A stretch of DNA of 64,000 nt from Nymphaea colorata (Eukaryota; Streptophyta; Magnoliopsida; Nymphaeales; Nymphaeaceae). Where the stretch lies: positions 439,001 through 503,000 of the forward strand of contig NC_045142.1 in assembly GCF_008831285.2 (NCBI RefSeq), written 5' to 3'. The position numbers and the translations under genes were made by a program. Of the stretch, positions 1 to 11,890 are shown in pieces (the first letter of the stretch is position 1; each line of letters starts with the position of its first letter). The notes under the pieces were generated by a model, which saw only the letters and a program-made list of their open reading frames with translations, did not search any database and was not told the DNA's origin.

Positions 1-69
1 TTAGAGAAAAATGTGATTTAGTTCACACCATTTTTTTTTTCTCTCAATCATCCATCATCATCTTAAGGA

Positions 70-512
70 AGGCTGCACATGAGCCAAGTATAACTTGAAT
101 TGGGCTAGCTCGAGCTCGACTCGACTCAAAAGGTTCAAGCTCGAACTTGACTCAAACTCAAACCAAACTCGATAAAATGAGCTCGATGGAACAACCTCAA
201 GCTCGACTCAACAATGCAATGTCAATCTCGAAGTCAACTCGTTTAACTTGTTTGTGCTAAAAATATTTATTTTCTTTTAACTTGTTAAGCCGTTTAGCTT
301 GATTAACTATTTTCTCATTATAATTTAACATTTGTTGTGCAGTCGAGCTGAGACGAGTTTAAACAAGTTGAATTCTTACAACTTGAACTTGACTCATTTA
401 ACATTTCAAGCATATATTTGAATTTGAGCTCAACTTGTTTATAAATTAGTGGAGTTTAGACAACTGAGTTCTAGTCATGCTTAGGCTGTTCCGGCTTGGT
501 GTGCAGCCCTAC
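70..512. mobile_element. MITE-like element with AGCTCGA-rich interior
   Basis: The left end GGCTGCACATGAGCCAAG (71-88) is matched by the reverse complement of the right end near 491-509 (CGGCTTGGTGTGCAGCC). Together they form imperfect terminal inverted repeats of about 17 bp. The interior is rich in AGCTCGA/CTCGACTC words, a pattern I know from common plant non-autonomous elements that begin GGGCTGCACA. There is no coding capacity. It is degenerate, and I could not define a target-site duplication. Family assignment is by recollection only. Confidence 0.5.
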
Positions 513-1140
513 ATCATATATTGAACAATACTCGTTATTGAGTCATCATTCAATTCTCATATATGTGAGAACTATGAACAATAAGTTTCAAACTAATGAA
601 CACCACGAGACATCAATTTTGAGCAACCTAATTCATTGTGATGGACGGTTGAGAGAAAACAATAAGAAAATGTGATTTAATTCATACACTTTTCTCTCGA
701 CCGTCAATTGTCATGGATTGGATGATCCTCATGAATGAGTTGGATAACTTTGGCTATCTAGAGTCATCATTCAAGTTTTGGAGTCTATGAACAATGACTG
801 AAAAATTCATTGACACCAAGAGACAACAAACCTAAAGTGTTTGATATGAACGTTAAAATAAAAACAAAAATAAAAACAGTGATTTAGTCCATACATAGTT
901 TTACTGTATGGGTCCTCATGTACGAGCCAGTGATTCTAAATAATTAGACAGATATTCTCTTTTATCGACTGGTGATAATCGGATCCAAGTCTCACACCTC
1001 AGGTGTTTAGTTCTCCCCGAATCCGACCCTGATCCATAACCCGATCCATTTTAAGCAGCAAGGCAAATTGTGAAACGGCTCTCTCTCAAAAAACACAGAG
1101 TCTACTCTAATCGCACCAGAATCTCCGCCAAGCGCCAATG
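513..1140. other. gene-free DNA upstream of histone H4
   Basis: AT-rich sequence without a supported gene. A stretch near 655-720 (AAATGTGATTTAATTCA, then TTTTCTCTC) resembles the first 60 bases of the window (AAATGTGATTTAGTTCA, then TTTCTCTC). A shorter trace lies near 880-905. These look like members of one dispersed repeat. Confidence 0.4.
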
Positions 1141-1148
1141 CGTGGCGA

Positions 1149-1306
1149 CAGCCGTCCAGATTTCGGAGATGGACGGTCGAGAACGATAGATGGGCGTCGA
1201 CACGGATCGACCCTCAGCCTCCGTCCGCCCGCCATCTCCGCATGCCGTTTCCCGCTTCAAGCGCGCAAAATAGTTGAAAATTCGAAAAAGCACTTATCTA
1301 TAAATT
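1149..1306 (+). promoter_or_regulatory. histone H4-type promoter: CCGTCC boxes, octamer-like site, TATA box
   Basis: Three copies of the CCGTCC motif lie at 1152-1157, 1171-1176 (as GGACGG) and 1221-1226. CACGGATC at 1201-1208 is one mismatch from the plant histone octamer CGCGGATC. A TATA box, TATAAAT, lies at 1299-1305, 113 bp before the ATG, which would give a 5' leader of roughly 85 nt. CCGTCC and the octamer are established elements of plant H4 promoters linked to S-phase and meristem expression, so this region is probably cell-cycle regulated. The promoter role here is inferred from motifs and position. Confidence 0.65.
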
Positions 1307-1360
1307 GGCTCTTCCCTCGCTCCCAATCCCATTGTCCGCATCAGCGATTAGCTGGATTGA

Positions 1361-1729
<369 letters not shown>

Positions 1730-4395
1730 GATGGTTCTTCATTGTATTTTTCTATGGTTCTTTTTTGCCTTCATCCGGTTCTGATGGTTGTATGCCTCTG
1801 AAATGTACTATTTAGAAGTGTTGGTTCCACACTAATGTTAATTTTAGGGTTTGAATTTCGAGAATATGCTGGTGTTTGTGAATTTGATGTCAAGCTTTTC
1901 GTGTAAAAGTCGGTCACTCGTGAGAATTAAAGCGTTCCCGATCATCGGATTTTATTCAGCGTTTTGTATGCTTTTCTATTTTGTTTTCGTGGGCGTCCGA
2001 TTCTCGTGGGATCGGCGTAGTTTACAACACAAAGGTAAGAATAGTTGTTCCACTTTCCATAATTTACTTGGTAGCTTATTCTTAGGGATTTTTGGTCCGC
2101 CGTCGGCCGAGCTTTGCTTGAACAATGTGTTTTCTTTTCGCCCTTCCATCTTCTCACGACAGTTTTTCAGAGCTCTTCTGAGCTTTGTTGTTTACGAAGT
2201 TGCAATCTTTGTTCGTCCAGAATCTTTTCTGGAGTTTCTAATCTACTTGTTTTCCCTTTCTTGTGTCAGTTTGTCTTCATGGAATCGCTACTGGTGAGAT
2301 GCGGAAGTTTTATGGGGAATGAAAATGTGGGTCAAGCATCATCACTGAAAGTGAAATAAAAAATTGGTTCTTTGGATACCAGTTTCATAAGTAACTTTTT
2401 CCCTTATAAATTTTGAACTAGTATACTGTATTTTAGAAACATTGTCTAGATTTGGTACGTTGCTATTTGAAATTGAAGTTCGCGTGCTTTAGGTTTGTAG
2501 TGTTTGTGGGGATGAGCGGGAGCCTCTCAATTGGAGATAAAGTCGCCTTCCCGAAGGTTCCTTCAGAGCGAGTTTTGACAAAAATCTCGTCCAAACCTAG
2601 TGAGCTGTTAAAGCATTTTCAAACGGTATTATTTTTGGGTGAGCACCCTGTTATAACAGATTCTCTACTCGCTGATCGACGACTATGACCGCACCCTGTT
2701 TTACGTTTTGATGACTAAAGCATTTTATACCTCAGCGTCTTAGTTTCCATGGCATTGACATAGATTTTGTTATTTTATCTATTTATTCATTTAAAGTAAG
2801 TCAATACAACAGGACGTGGTGTTTTGAATTATTATTTTCCTTCAACTTGGTGGTCTTGGTAAGCGTACACAAATTTTATTTATTGGTCTTTTCTTATGTA
2901 AATGAGTGCTATTTTAAAGTTTATTTTGATTTGTTATAAATTGAATCAGGCCTATAAATTTTATAAAAAAAAATATAAGGTCAAACTAAATTGATAGCAC
3001 AAAATTATACTTAGATGAAATAAAATAATCTAATTTAGCGTCATTCTAGCACTCATGGAGTCAACATAATCTATGTATTCACATATATAAATAATAAAAG
3101 AAATCTCAATTAAACACAAATAAAATTGATGAAGAGAGAGATCATTGATGATTTATAGAAATCGAATGTGTAGTTTTTTTTTTTCTTTCGAAGTTTGTTT
3201 CGCCGAAAGCAGCCTTTAGTGTTATTGAAGAATCTTTTGAACATGCCATCTGCATCACACGAGGCAACGACGCAGATTGTAAAATTAAGAAAAACCATCG
3301 ATTGTGAATGAGAATTGATAACATTTTCAAATAATTATAGAAGCCATCTTAATTATTATGCTCAAATTGGAAAAACCACTAACATTTTAAAAAAGTATGT
3401 TTAATCGCCTGTGTTGTAGTATTTTCCCTTACATTCACAATATTTTTTAAGAACTAAAAGCACTACTGTTGAAGGGATCCTTACGTAGTTACATGACTTC
3501 ATGTGGCCTTACTCAGGGCACTGATGCTACTATCATGCTACCTTGAGACGATCTCTCAAATCGTCTCTCGAGATACGTAACCATGTAAATGCATTATATA
3601 TGTGCAACTGTTGATTCGGCTTCAAATTTATTTAGTTGAACCTAGTTAGAAAGAAAATCGGATTCAATTGCTAACCAAATTCAAAACTTGTTCTCATATT
3701 TTAATTTGGAACTAAGTCTGATATTTGACTAGAATCTTACCCGATAACACATAAATGTTTCTATCTTACGTTGGTTGGAATTAATTTCTGCTTTATGAAA
3801 CAGGGTTTGTGTCTGTTTATGTAAATTTTGAATATGTCAGCTTTAATAAAATATAGATCTGACCCGAGCATGAGATTACATCCTACTGCACATCTACATG
3901 CTGATGTTTGATTGAGCGATCGTATTTTTGGGATCGGGTGTCTCAAAAGTACACTTCTAGACATTCATTCAAACACGCAGTACGCATAGCTATTAGCTGT
4001 GCATCGTGTGTAAGGCACCGCGACTAGTTCGGGTAACAAAACCACGTGGCTCTAAGCTAAGAGACTTGCTTTTGCTTTTCTCATAATAATTGAGCCTTCA
4101 AGCATCCACCTGCCTAATGAAAGCAAATGCTGAGCAAGAAACTTTTTTTCACATGAAAAGAGACCATTTGGGTTTTGACAATATCCTTCATGATAAAGAA
4201 AAAAATTACTTTAATTTTAATTTACAATGCTCGTTGCGTACTTTGTATTGTTGGTAAAATTGAACTTGTATTTTTAATTATTTTTTTCAAAAACTTTATA
4301 ATTGTTTTTAAATTTACCTTTAAATGCTTCGTTTTCTACGTTCTCAAAATTACTAAACAGATGATTTTACTGGTTGTTAAGCAGGATTTTAGCAA
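1730..4395. other. intergenic, no supported gene
   Basis: About the first 150 bp should include the H4 3' UTR. The rest is AT-rich with several short ORFs in several frames, none with a recognisable family, a consistent codon pattern or convincing splice partners. I see no RNA gene or clear repeat. Confidence 0.5.
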
Positions 4396-4530
4396 GCTAT
4401 GAGTATGGTCGTAAATTTTTTAGAGGACGAAACTACCCTAAACTGCTTTCCAAATGACCAAACTGCTTCCACCGCGCCGTTTTCATTCCCAAGGTCGGCC
4501 GACGTCCTTGCACAACTGCCATTTGTCAAT

Positions 4531-4561
4531 ACGTGTCTTGATTACGTGGCAGCTCTAAATA
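4531..4561 (+). promoter_or_regulatory. paired ABRE/G-box-like sites and TATA-like box of the ACT-repeat gene
   Basis: ACGTGTC (4531-4537) and ACGTGGC (4544-4550) both fit the ABRE consensus ACGTGKC and lie 13 bp apart on the same strand. An A/T box, CTAAATAA (4554-4561), follows directly. Paired ABREs are the usual arrangement for bZIP (ABF/AREB) control by abscisic acid, but here that is inferred from motif spacing alone. If the A/T box is the TATA element, transcription would start near 4585-4595. Confidence 0.4.
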
Positions 4562-4788
4562 AGGAAGGGTGGTGCCATGAGCTCTCCTCGCTTTTACCGA
4601 CGGCCTCTTTGTCTCAGGCTGGAATCCGTCCATCTCCGTCGTACGGACGGCCAATTCTGCCGCGCCGTCTACAGCCTTCCAGCTGCAGCCGCCGGAAACC
4701 CTCCGTCCTTGTCGGACGGACGATCAGTTCTGCTGCGCCTGTCTCTCGCCTACCAGTTGCATCCGCCTCTCTCTCTCTCTTCCCTTGT

Positions 4789-4866
4789 ATGCCGGAATTT
4801 CGCATCCATAGGGGGGGAGCTATTTTCATTTTGGGGCTAGGAGGCCGATTTCTCGTGCTCCGGTGA
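4789..4866 (+). other. upstream ORF (25 aa) overlapping the ACT-repeat start codon
   Basis: An ATG at 4789 opens a 25-codon frame that begins MPEFRIHRGG and ends in LVLR. Its TGA (4864-4866) shares its last base with the ATG of the main ORF, giving TGATG. A longer upstream frame, ATG 4577 to a stop at about 4840 (87 aa), would be in the leader only if transcription starts further upstream. Such TGATG overlaps can throttle or couple translation of the downstream ORF by reinitiation. Whether this one is translated is not known. Confidence 0.4.
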
Positions 4867-7622
4867 TGGGCGTGCCGAGCGACGACGTGGTTGTCATCCG
4901 GCCAAGTCCGAGAGCAGGGGAGCCGACGGTTATTACCGTTAACTGCCCGGACAAGAGGGGCCTCGGTTGCGATCTCTGCCGGATAATCCTCGAGTTCGGT
5001 CTCAGCATCGACCGTGGAGGTAAGAATGGCTGTTGGTGACGTCCACAGGCGCTGGCGTTTCCTTTGTGCAGTTTTTTTTGCCTCGCTCAGTAGTCTAGGG
5101 TTTTGTTGTGGAGCATAGGCCGTGCGTCTTTTTTTTTTTTTTCGTAATAGTTGAAGTTTTGGATTTCGGGTTTCTGGTGGAGATGAAGGAGGTGTGGAGA
5201 AATGGAAGAATTCGGGTGTTTCATTTCTTTGTTCTCGTTTTCTTGTGGCTGGAAGTTTGGAGAGATTGGAGACCTGGCTCTCTTTTCTTTCTCTGTTGCG
5301 GAATGGATATGACTTGAGGAGTAAGCCTTTCCGGTGATGGTGTTTGATTTTTCTGTTCTAGGGGGATCCAAAGAAAGTATTTGTTCCTCTCTTGAGTGCG
5401 AATTGGGATGCAGAGAAGAGGCTTCCTGGCAATGCTACTTGACACGGATCTAGTTTCTTCTGTTTCTGTTAGGGTTAGAATTTCTAAACAAAATCGAGTT
5501 TCTTTTGATTCAATTCTTGCAGTCTCTTTATTTTCTCTTGTGAAACTTCTCATTTTTCTATCTCCTGATGAATTTGATCTTCCTGGGTTAGCTTTGCCTT
5601 AATAATTCTGGAGCCATTTTTTTTTTTTGGATATTTTGAGCTTTTAATGTACTTTCATTTTGATTGATATTGTGTTCGTTTATTTTCTGATCTTGTAGTT
5701 TCTTTGGTCTCATATACATGATGAGCAATATGCCTGCGGTTTTGTAGTTGTTTATTCCTATTCTAATGGGATTGTTGGGCCTTTCTGCTAGATGTCTCCA
5801 CTGATGGCAAATGGTGCTACATTGTAATCTGGGTGGTGCCTCGATCCGGTTCCTCAAGAGCCATACATTGGTCAAGCTTGACTGAGAGGCTAGTATCAGC
5901 ATGCCCTTCATGTTCTGTTCCAATCTACTATATTCCTGAGGCAAAACCAAAAAATTCTCCAGTGTACTTGTTGAAGTTCATCTGTTCGGATAGGAAGGGA
6001 CTTTTAAATGGTAGCTATCTTTGTCATTTTCACATGATCGTCCATTAAAATATTGTTTCTTCTCTCTTTTCTGAATATGCCGGATGTCTCATTTTCTCTC
6101 TGTTTTTTGGTTGATGACAGATGTTACTTATGTTCTCACTGAGCTTGAGCATATAATTCACAGAGTCAAAGTGTCTACAACTCCTGATGGAGGAGTAGTG
6201 GACCTCTTCTTCATCACTGATGGCAGGTTAGTGTTTTGATCACCTTCTGTTCTTCGATTTATTCAACCATTTTTCTGCTGAAGAACGGTTCTGCTTAGAT
6301 TTTTTGTATGATTTCGATGATAAAAGTTGTCTTGACAATGAAAACTGTCAGATGCTATTTTTTTTGGCGGGCTGGGCTGTCTGTTATTTGTGTTGAATTT
6401 TCCTTTTGCTCTGCATTCTTATTTGATTATATTTGTTATTTCACCTATTACAAGTTTCTTTTGCATAATGCTTCGAGCGCATGTTTCTAATTGATTATGT
6501 AAGTTGCATGCTTTGGAGATGTGCTTCTGCTCTCTTCATATACTTTTGGAAAGGAATGATAATGTTTTGTAGATTCCAACAATCAACTACAGGATATTTC
6601 TTGAAAAGATTATGTATTTACACTCTATATCCTTTTCTTGTACTTTTTCAGGGAGCTTTTGCACACCAAGCAAAGACGTGAAGATACATGTGAAAGATTA
6701 ATCGAGGTTTTGGGTGAATCTTGCCAAAGTTGCGACCTTCAGCTTGCTGGTCCAGAATACGAAGCTTATCAGCATGGATTCTCATCATTGCCTCCGGCTG
6801 TTGCAGATGAGCTATTTAGCAGCAATCTTTCAGATGATGATATTTATTCTCAAGAACTTGTTCCGGATCTCTTGAGACTCAAGAAATCTACATTATCTGC
6901 AGATAATTCTTTGAGTCCAGCTCATACCTTACTTCAAGTACAGTGTCTAGATCACAAATGCCTTCTTTATGATATATTGAGAACGTTGAAGGACTGTGGA
7001 ATTAAGGTCATTTTTCTTATTGTTCAACGATTTTAGTTATTGGCTTTAGGTAGTCAAGTTTTACTGATTCCTCGTGTTTGGTTCTTAGATAGCATATGGA
7101 CGGTTTTCATCGAAGCCAAAAGGATACTGTGAAGCAGATTTATTTGTTGTACAGAAAGATGGGAAGAAGATAGTGGATGCTGAGGAGCAGAAGGCGTTGT
7201 TTTCTCGACTACGAATGGAAATTCTACATCCATTACGCTTGATGATTGCCGATCGCGGGCCTGATACTGAGCTCTTAGTTGCCAATCCTGTTGAGTTATG
7301 TGGGAAGGGACGGCCTCGCGTTTTCTATGACGTCACACTTGCCTTAAAATTACTTGGCATATGTATTTTTTCGGTAAGAGGGATCAGATGCTGCAAGTTT
7401 CAAACTTCGTCTTTTTGCCTTGCATGGTAACTTCATTTTATCCACCCTTGTAATCCTCTGATCTTTTAATTGTAGGCTGAGATTGGAAGGCATTCGACAC
7501 CTGAACACCGGTGGGAAGTTTACAGGTTCCTTTTGGACGACACCCCTGGTTTTCCTCTCAGTAATGGCCGAGCAAGAAAACAGATACTGGATAGAGTAAG
7601 GAAGACGCTGATGGGTTGGTGA
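4866..7622 (+). CDS. ACT domain repeat protein, ACR9/ACR10 type
   Basis: Six exons: 4866-5019, 5792-6010, 6121-6226, 6652-7006, 7089-7373 and 7476-7622. All junctions are GT-AG and keep frame, giving 421 aa, close to the roughly 410 aa of the Arabidopsis ACR9/ACR10 proteins as I remember them. It starts MGVPSDDVVVIRPS. Four ACT-like units can be seen: about 21-75 (VITVNCPDKRGLGCDLCRII), about 109-165 (VYLLKFICSDRKGLL, then VDLFFITD), about 251-310 (HTLLQVQCLDH) and about 325-405 (RGPDTELLVANPVELCGKGR). It ends in the family's typical KTLMGW. ACT repeats are ligand-binding regulatory folds. ACR proteins are thought to act as amino-acid or nitrogen sensors, and no catalytic domain is present. 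The leader is CT-rich and carries upstream ORFs. The exact ligand is unknown. Confidence 0.93.
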
Positions 7623-8875
7623 TCATGCCAATGGGACAATCCCATTCAGCTGAAAAAGTCTGTCCATCTGTCATGTAAATGTAAAAGGATAAATCTTAAA
7701 TCTTTTCCCCTCTCTCTCCCTCTCTCTCTATAGGAAAAATTTCGTTGTACATAAAATGATAAAAGGTATTTGTACAGCCTCACTTCATTTTCTAGTGGTG
7801 ATCCTTATCATATCGTTCTGCCAAATACTTCAGCTGAGTACTAATTACGTGATGGTTCTACCTACTAGCTTCTAAGTTTACACGGGGTCCGGGGTTTTCT
7901 ATCTTATTTAAGCTTCTCTTTTTTCTTCCTGCATGATGCAACTTTTAACGGGATGTAGAACCAAGTTGGTCTTTGAAAATAGCTGGGCTTGGATTTAGTG
8001 CTTTTAGTTATCCATCGTATGATTCCCCTGTCTTGGCTCTGTGTGGTTGTCTAACATATGCTTTTGATTGGACGATCTAAGTTGTGTCAAAAGTAGAATC
8101 TTCCTCTTTATTTTATTTTCGTACTGATTTGCCTTCCCATCCTGCCCCTGAGATTGATGTGACATCTGAGTGTGGGAGCAAAAAGAGGCCCGACTTCATC
8201 GGTAAAAATGACAGGGAGAGGTCTGCCCATTTTCTCAGAAAATTAGTCGTCTCATCATTTTTGTTACAACTTACAACCCTCCAACTACACATAGCGCATA
8301 ATTTTGTCATAGGTGTGGCTTTGCAAAATTTTGACTAACTTTCCAGGTTGATGGGAAAGTGTTTAATTATTTATTTGTGGCCCTGTACAGCCTCTGGTCT
8401 TGGCTGCAGCGTGCAGGATGTTAGGTTTCTGGACCCTTCTCTTGGTTTCGTGTCTTCTTTTTTTGTCGTAATGTAGCCGATAGCATCCTTGTGGCATATT
8501 GTTGTACATAAAAAAAGCCACTTTAAATCTCTCTCCGTGTATGGTCTGTTCGCTTGACCGCTGTCTCTGTCCCAGAATCTGAGCCTAAATCTGAGGCAGG
8601 GACTTGAAAGTGACTGGTGGAATGGTCCTGAGCTTATGTGGGTTAGTAACCGCAGAAGTTGCTATGCATGACCGGGGATTCAACCATCAGATAGATGGGC
8701 GACCTACCTCCTTGTTCCGTTCTGGTTAACAAGCATCCCTGGTTTATCTCACAATCAAGGAGAATTTAGGAAAAAGCAGAGCCACAACTCTCAAGTGCAA
8801 TCTTTGCCCAATTGGTATTTGAATCTCTTAAGCAAAATGATTCAGGAGCGGCTGAAATGGAATTGGAACAGGAGT
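7623..8875. other. 3' flank of ACT-repeat gene and gene-free DNA
   Basis: The first few hundred bases probably hold the 3' UTR. There is a CT-rich patch (about 7708-7730) but no further coding exon in frame with the ACT gene. The rest holds only short, unrelated ORFs and nothing I recognise. Confidence 0.4.
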
Positions 8876-8879
8876 TCTT

Positions 8880-9022
8880 TAGGGGGCATTTGGCATTGGG
8901 AATACTACGTGAATTTATTTCAAAGATTAGTTAGGAATTTATTTCAAAGATTGGATAGATTGATGGAGCACTTGTGCAAATGTTATATGAAACCTGGCGT
9001 TCCTAATGCCAACTGACCCTTT
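8880..9022. mobile_element. short TIR element (MITE, hAT-like) with internal 24-bp duplication
   Basis: The left end AGGGGGCATTTGGCATTGGG (8881-8900) matches the reverse complement of the right end (TTCCTAATGCCAACTGACCC, 8999-9019) at most positions. This gives terminal inverted repeats of about 22 bp around a 143-bp element. Inside, the 18-base word GAATTTATTTCAAAGATT occurs at 8911 and again at 8935, a local tandem duplication. The TTTGGCA-type ends are typical of short plant hAT-like MITEs. I could not fix a target-site duplication. Confidence 0.5.
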
Positions 9023-9497
9023 TGGGGTTGTTTAACAGTTAGAACAGTCACATGAATCTATCCTATTTATTCTAATGATTGAAATAGATTTATGGAACAC
9101 TATAACTAGTTGTTCATTCTTTAAGCAGATTCATTGAAATACTCACAAAACATTATGTTTGTAAAAGGATCACTGAATTGGATGAATTGAATTGAAGTCG
9201 GTGATCGCTTCTAGCCAAGGCTAAGTAGTATTGAACAGGATGACCGAATATGGGTCACTACCAAAAATGTGTTCAAGCAGGTAGGTATTCTACCACCTAA
9301 ATGCGATCCATTAGCTACATGCAGGACCAGTTTCAACTTACAAGGATTTGCATAATCGTGTTCAGAATTGCTTCTACGACTTTTAGTCGTTTAAGAGTTA
9401 CGCAAATCAGAGGCATGGTTCATGAGTTTTTGCCGGCCAGAGAGGTCTGCCGACATGGTTGACAGCAGTATTATGAGTACCATCGTTGGAACTATTG

Positions 9498-9765
9498 AGG
9501 ATGTTTGATTCTCTATCCCCGGAGTAAGGGGATTGTTCTATTCTTCTATTGTTTCTGGAACAGGCGGAACAAGATGGATCTTCTCTTCTTGAGCAACCAG
9601 TATAACTGTAGGAACTGAACTAGGAGTCTAGGATGTTTGATTCTCCATTCTCGGGGTAAGTCGGAATAAGGGACATTCTGTTCTAACGTTCTTTTGTTAT
9701 GGACCAGGTGGAACAGGATGTTCTCATCTCGGGTAACAAGTGTAACTGCAACAACTGCACCAGCG
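9498..9765. repeat. imperfect tandem duplication, period about 132 bp
   Basis: Two units begin AGGATGTTTGATTCT at 9498 and 9630. Each continues with a GTAAG...GG stretch, a TTCT-rich part, a GGAACA...GGTGGAACAGGAT-type core and a TAACTG core. The copies have diverged, so the duplication is old. A related fragment (AAGTGGAGCAGGAC and TGAGTAACTAGCA) occurs near 54555-54600, so the unit belongs to a dispersed family. No coding capacity or inverted termini were seen. Confidence 0.5.
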
Positions 9766-11559
9766 TTTCTCTAAGTATTTCATATGTCCGTTTCATAGTG
9801 TTCAACTATAGAGAATGCTGAAGTTGTCCCGCATGGACGGTATGTTCTGAGCATCTGTGTTCAAAGTTTGCATCTGATGGATTAATTATCCAGGAAGGCC
9901 ATTGTGATTAGTTACAAGGACAGCCTCCTTCCTCCTGCCCAGGATATTTTATCTAAAAACTTGAGATCTTAAGGAATGTATGATGCAAATTCACTCAATT
10001 ATTTTTGTGGGGAGTCCGCAGATCGCAGTCAGTGTAGGGCCAGCAAATCACTAGTGAATCTGCATTATTGGAGATGGCGGCCGTTGTTTGTGGTTGGAAC
10101 TGACTGGAAGAACATTGGAGGAGATTGTATGGAACGAAATGTTTCAAGGAATTGACTGCTGAACACCTTGCTTTCCAGCACTCTGTGGACAAGGCTAGTG
10201 GCAAACCCCAAATTCCTGCTCTTTCTTCAAAACCGTGCTTGAGACAAAAGCATCCACTGCATCATTAGTTTGATTCTTCAGGGTGCTACACCTTGCCAAC
10301 AGGTAGGCCATGAATTAGGAGGGTTTTAGCTCTCATTCCGAGCAGTTGGATGAAATGCTCCTCTTGTTCACCCAAAAATCATTAAGTAGCAGGAAAACAA
10401 ATTGAGCTGGATACATTTTTCTCATCAAATGTGGGGAAATTGTTAAATCTGTTTTTATAAAGAACGTCTCTGAACAGTTTCAGTTTCGTTTCCAAGCCTA
10501 CCCAAGGCAGAACTATTCAAGGGGTGTGCATATAGCAGACTTGGATCTTACTCGAATCCAAGTCCGACGCCAATATAATGTAAGAAACCAAGTCGTCAGA
10601 TAAACTGTCTATTAAACCGAGTTCCATGAAATCCAAAACGACTGGTTTAGCTTAATGAATTAAAGTACACCCCGATTAACCAACAGTATTTAGCTTGGTA
10701 GTTCATCGGTTCGCATATTATTGTTCTATATTGAAATTTTCATCTTGATGGAATATGAAAAGGCTGCTTTCCACAAAAGACTGCATCGTGTTTTATACTT
10801 TATTTGATCTCATTTTTGCCTTGTAGAAACGTACTATCCCCAAAACAAGGAGCGAGGCGGAACTGCTTTCGAGTCCATAACTCGTGAGAACTTGCTAATT
10901 TATGTTATTGGACGCACTTTACTTATTTTTTGCATAATGAAGAATTTGAGTGTGTATTTACACCATTCGGCTTTGAAACTAAATTCCAATCTAAATATGA
11001 TATTCTATCACTCCAAACATTGGAATTTTTTCCCATTCTAATCAAACACCAAATCCAAATGAAATTAGATATATAAGTCCATATCTGAATCAATTTTATG
11101 AACAGAAGACAATTGGTGAATGACCTGATCGCAGCCAGCGTTATCAAATTGCACCGATCCAAATCAAATCATAAGGATTATTTTGCTTCGAATTGCCCTT
11201 CCAGTAGAAACTCATTAAAAAAATGGACATTAGTAGAGTGAAGGGCAGGTAAATGCATCAAGCTGTTCACACTTTAGCTCATGAAGCTTGAAAATTTTTA
11301 TATAATGATATAATCCATCTTTGCTTAAGCTTTAATAGCGCTCAAAGTTAATACGTGTTGGATATTTGCAATATGCATTTTGCTGGCACGGTTAGGCACC
11401 AGACATTCTAATGGCAAAGAAGCGGTGGGTAAATACCGATAAACATGTTTTGTTCAACCCCTGTGGTTGATCTCGTCCCGAGGCATGCGGTACAACTGGT
11501 TGGGTTAGTGGTTGGTAGGTAGTCAGGTTTCAATAATCATTTTCGCACTGAGTTTATAT

Positions 11560-11890
11560 TAACCCTAGGCATTGGGCTGGCCTGGGCTTCGCCCCACCAT
11601 TCAAATTCGAGCTTGAGTTAGGTTTGATTAAATTTAAATAAATTTTTTAATATAAAATAATATATAAATTTAATTAATTGAAATATAATATATATATATA
11701 TATATATAAATTAATAAAAATAAATATAAAAAAACATTATCGGACCCACCAAGACTTATTAGGCCCAACTGGGCTGGCCCAGTGCCCTTTTTTCCAGGTC
11801 TGGTTACGGGTTCGGGCCCAAGTTAGGTTGGATACCAGGTACTTGCGGACAATCCGACCAGGCGCCCAACCTTAGTTTGTACCCAACCCA
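11560..11890. repeat. GGGCTGGCC-rich dispersed repeat with AT-rich core
   Basis: GGGCTGGCCTGGGC near 11575 and GGGCTGGCCCAG near 11771 flank an AT-rich core that contains (TA)n at 11689-11708. GGCCCAA and GGGTTCGGGCCC words follow. This GC-word plus AT-core layout is familiar from a common plant non-coding repeat class. Ends are not defined. Confidence 0.35.

Noticed and set aside
1851-2297. 148-codon ORF downstream of histone H4
   Set aside because: It is Phe/Ser/Leu-rich, as expected from T-rich non-coding DNA, with no domain. It partly overlaps the H4 3' flank.
4399-4866. 155-codon frame ahead of the ACT-repeat gene as a protein-coding gene
   Set aside because: It spans the promoter and 5' leader and lacks recognisable domains. 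Only its last 25 codons, as an upstream ORF, are worth attention.
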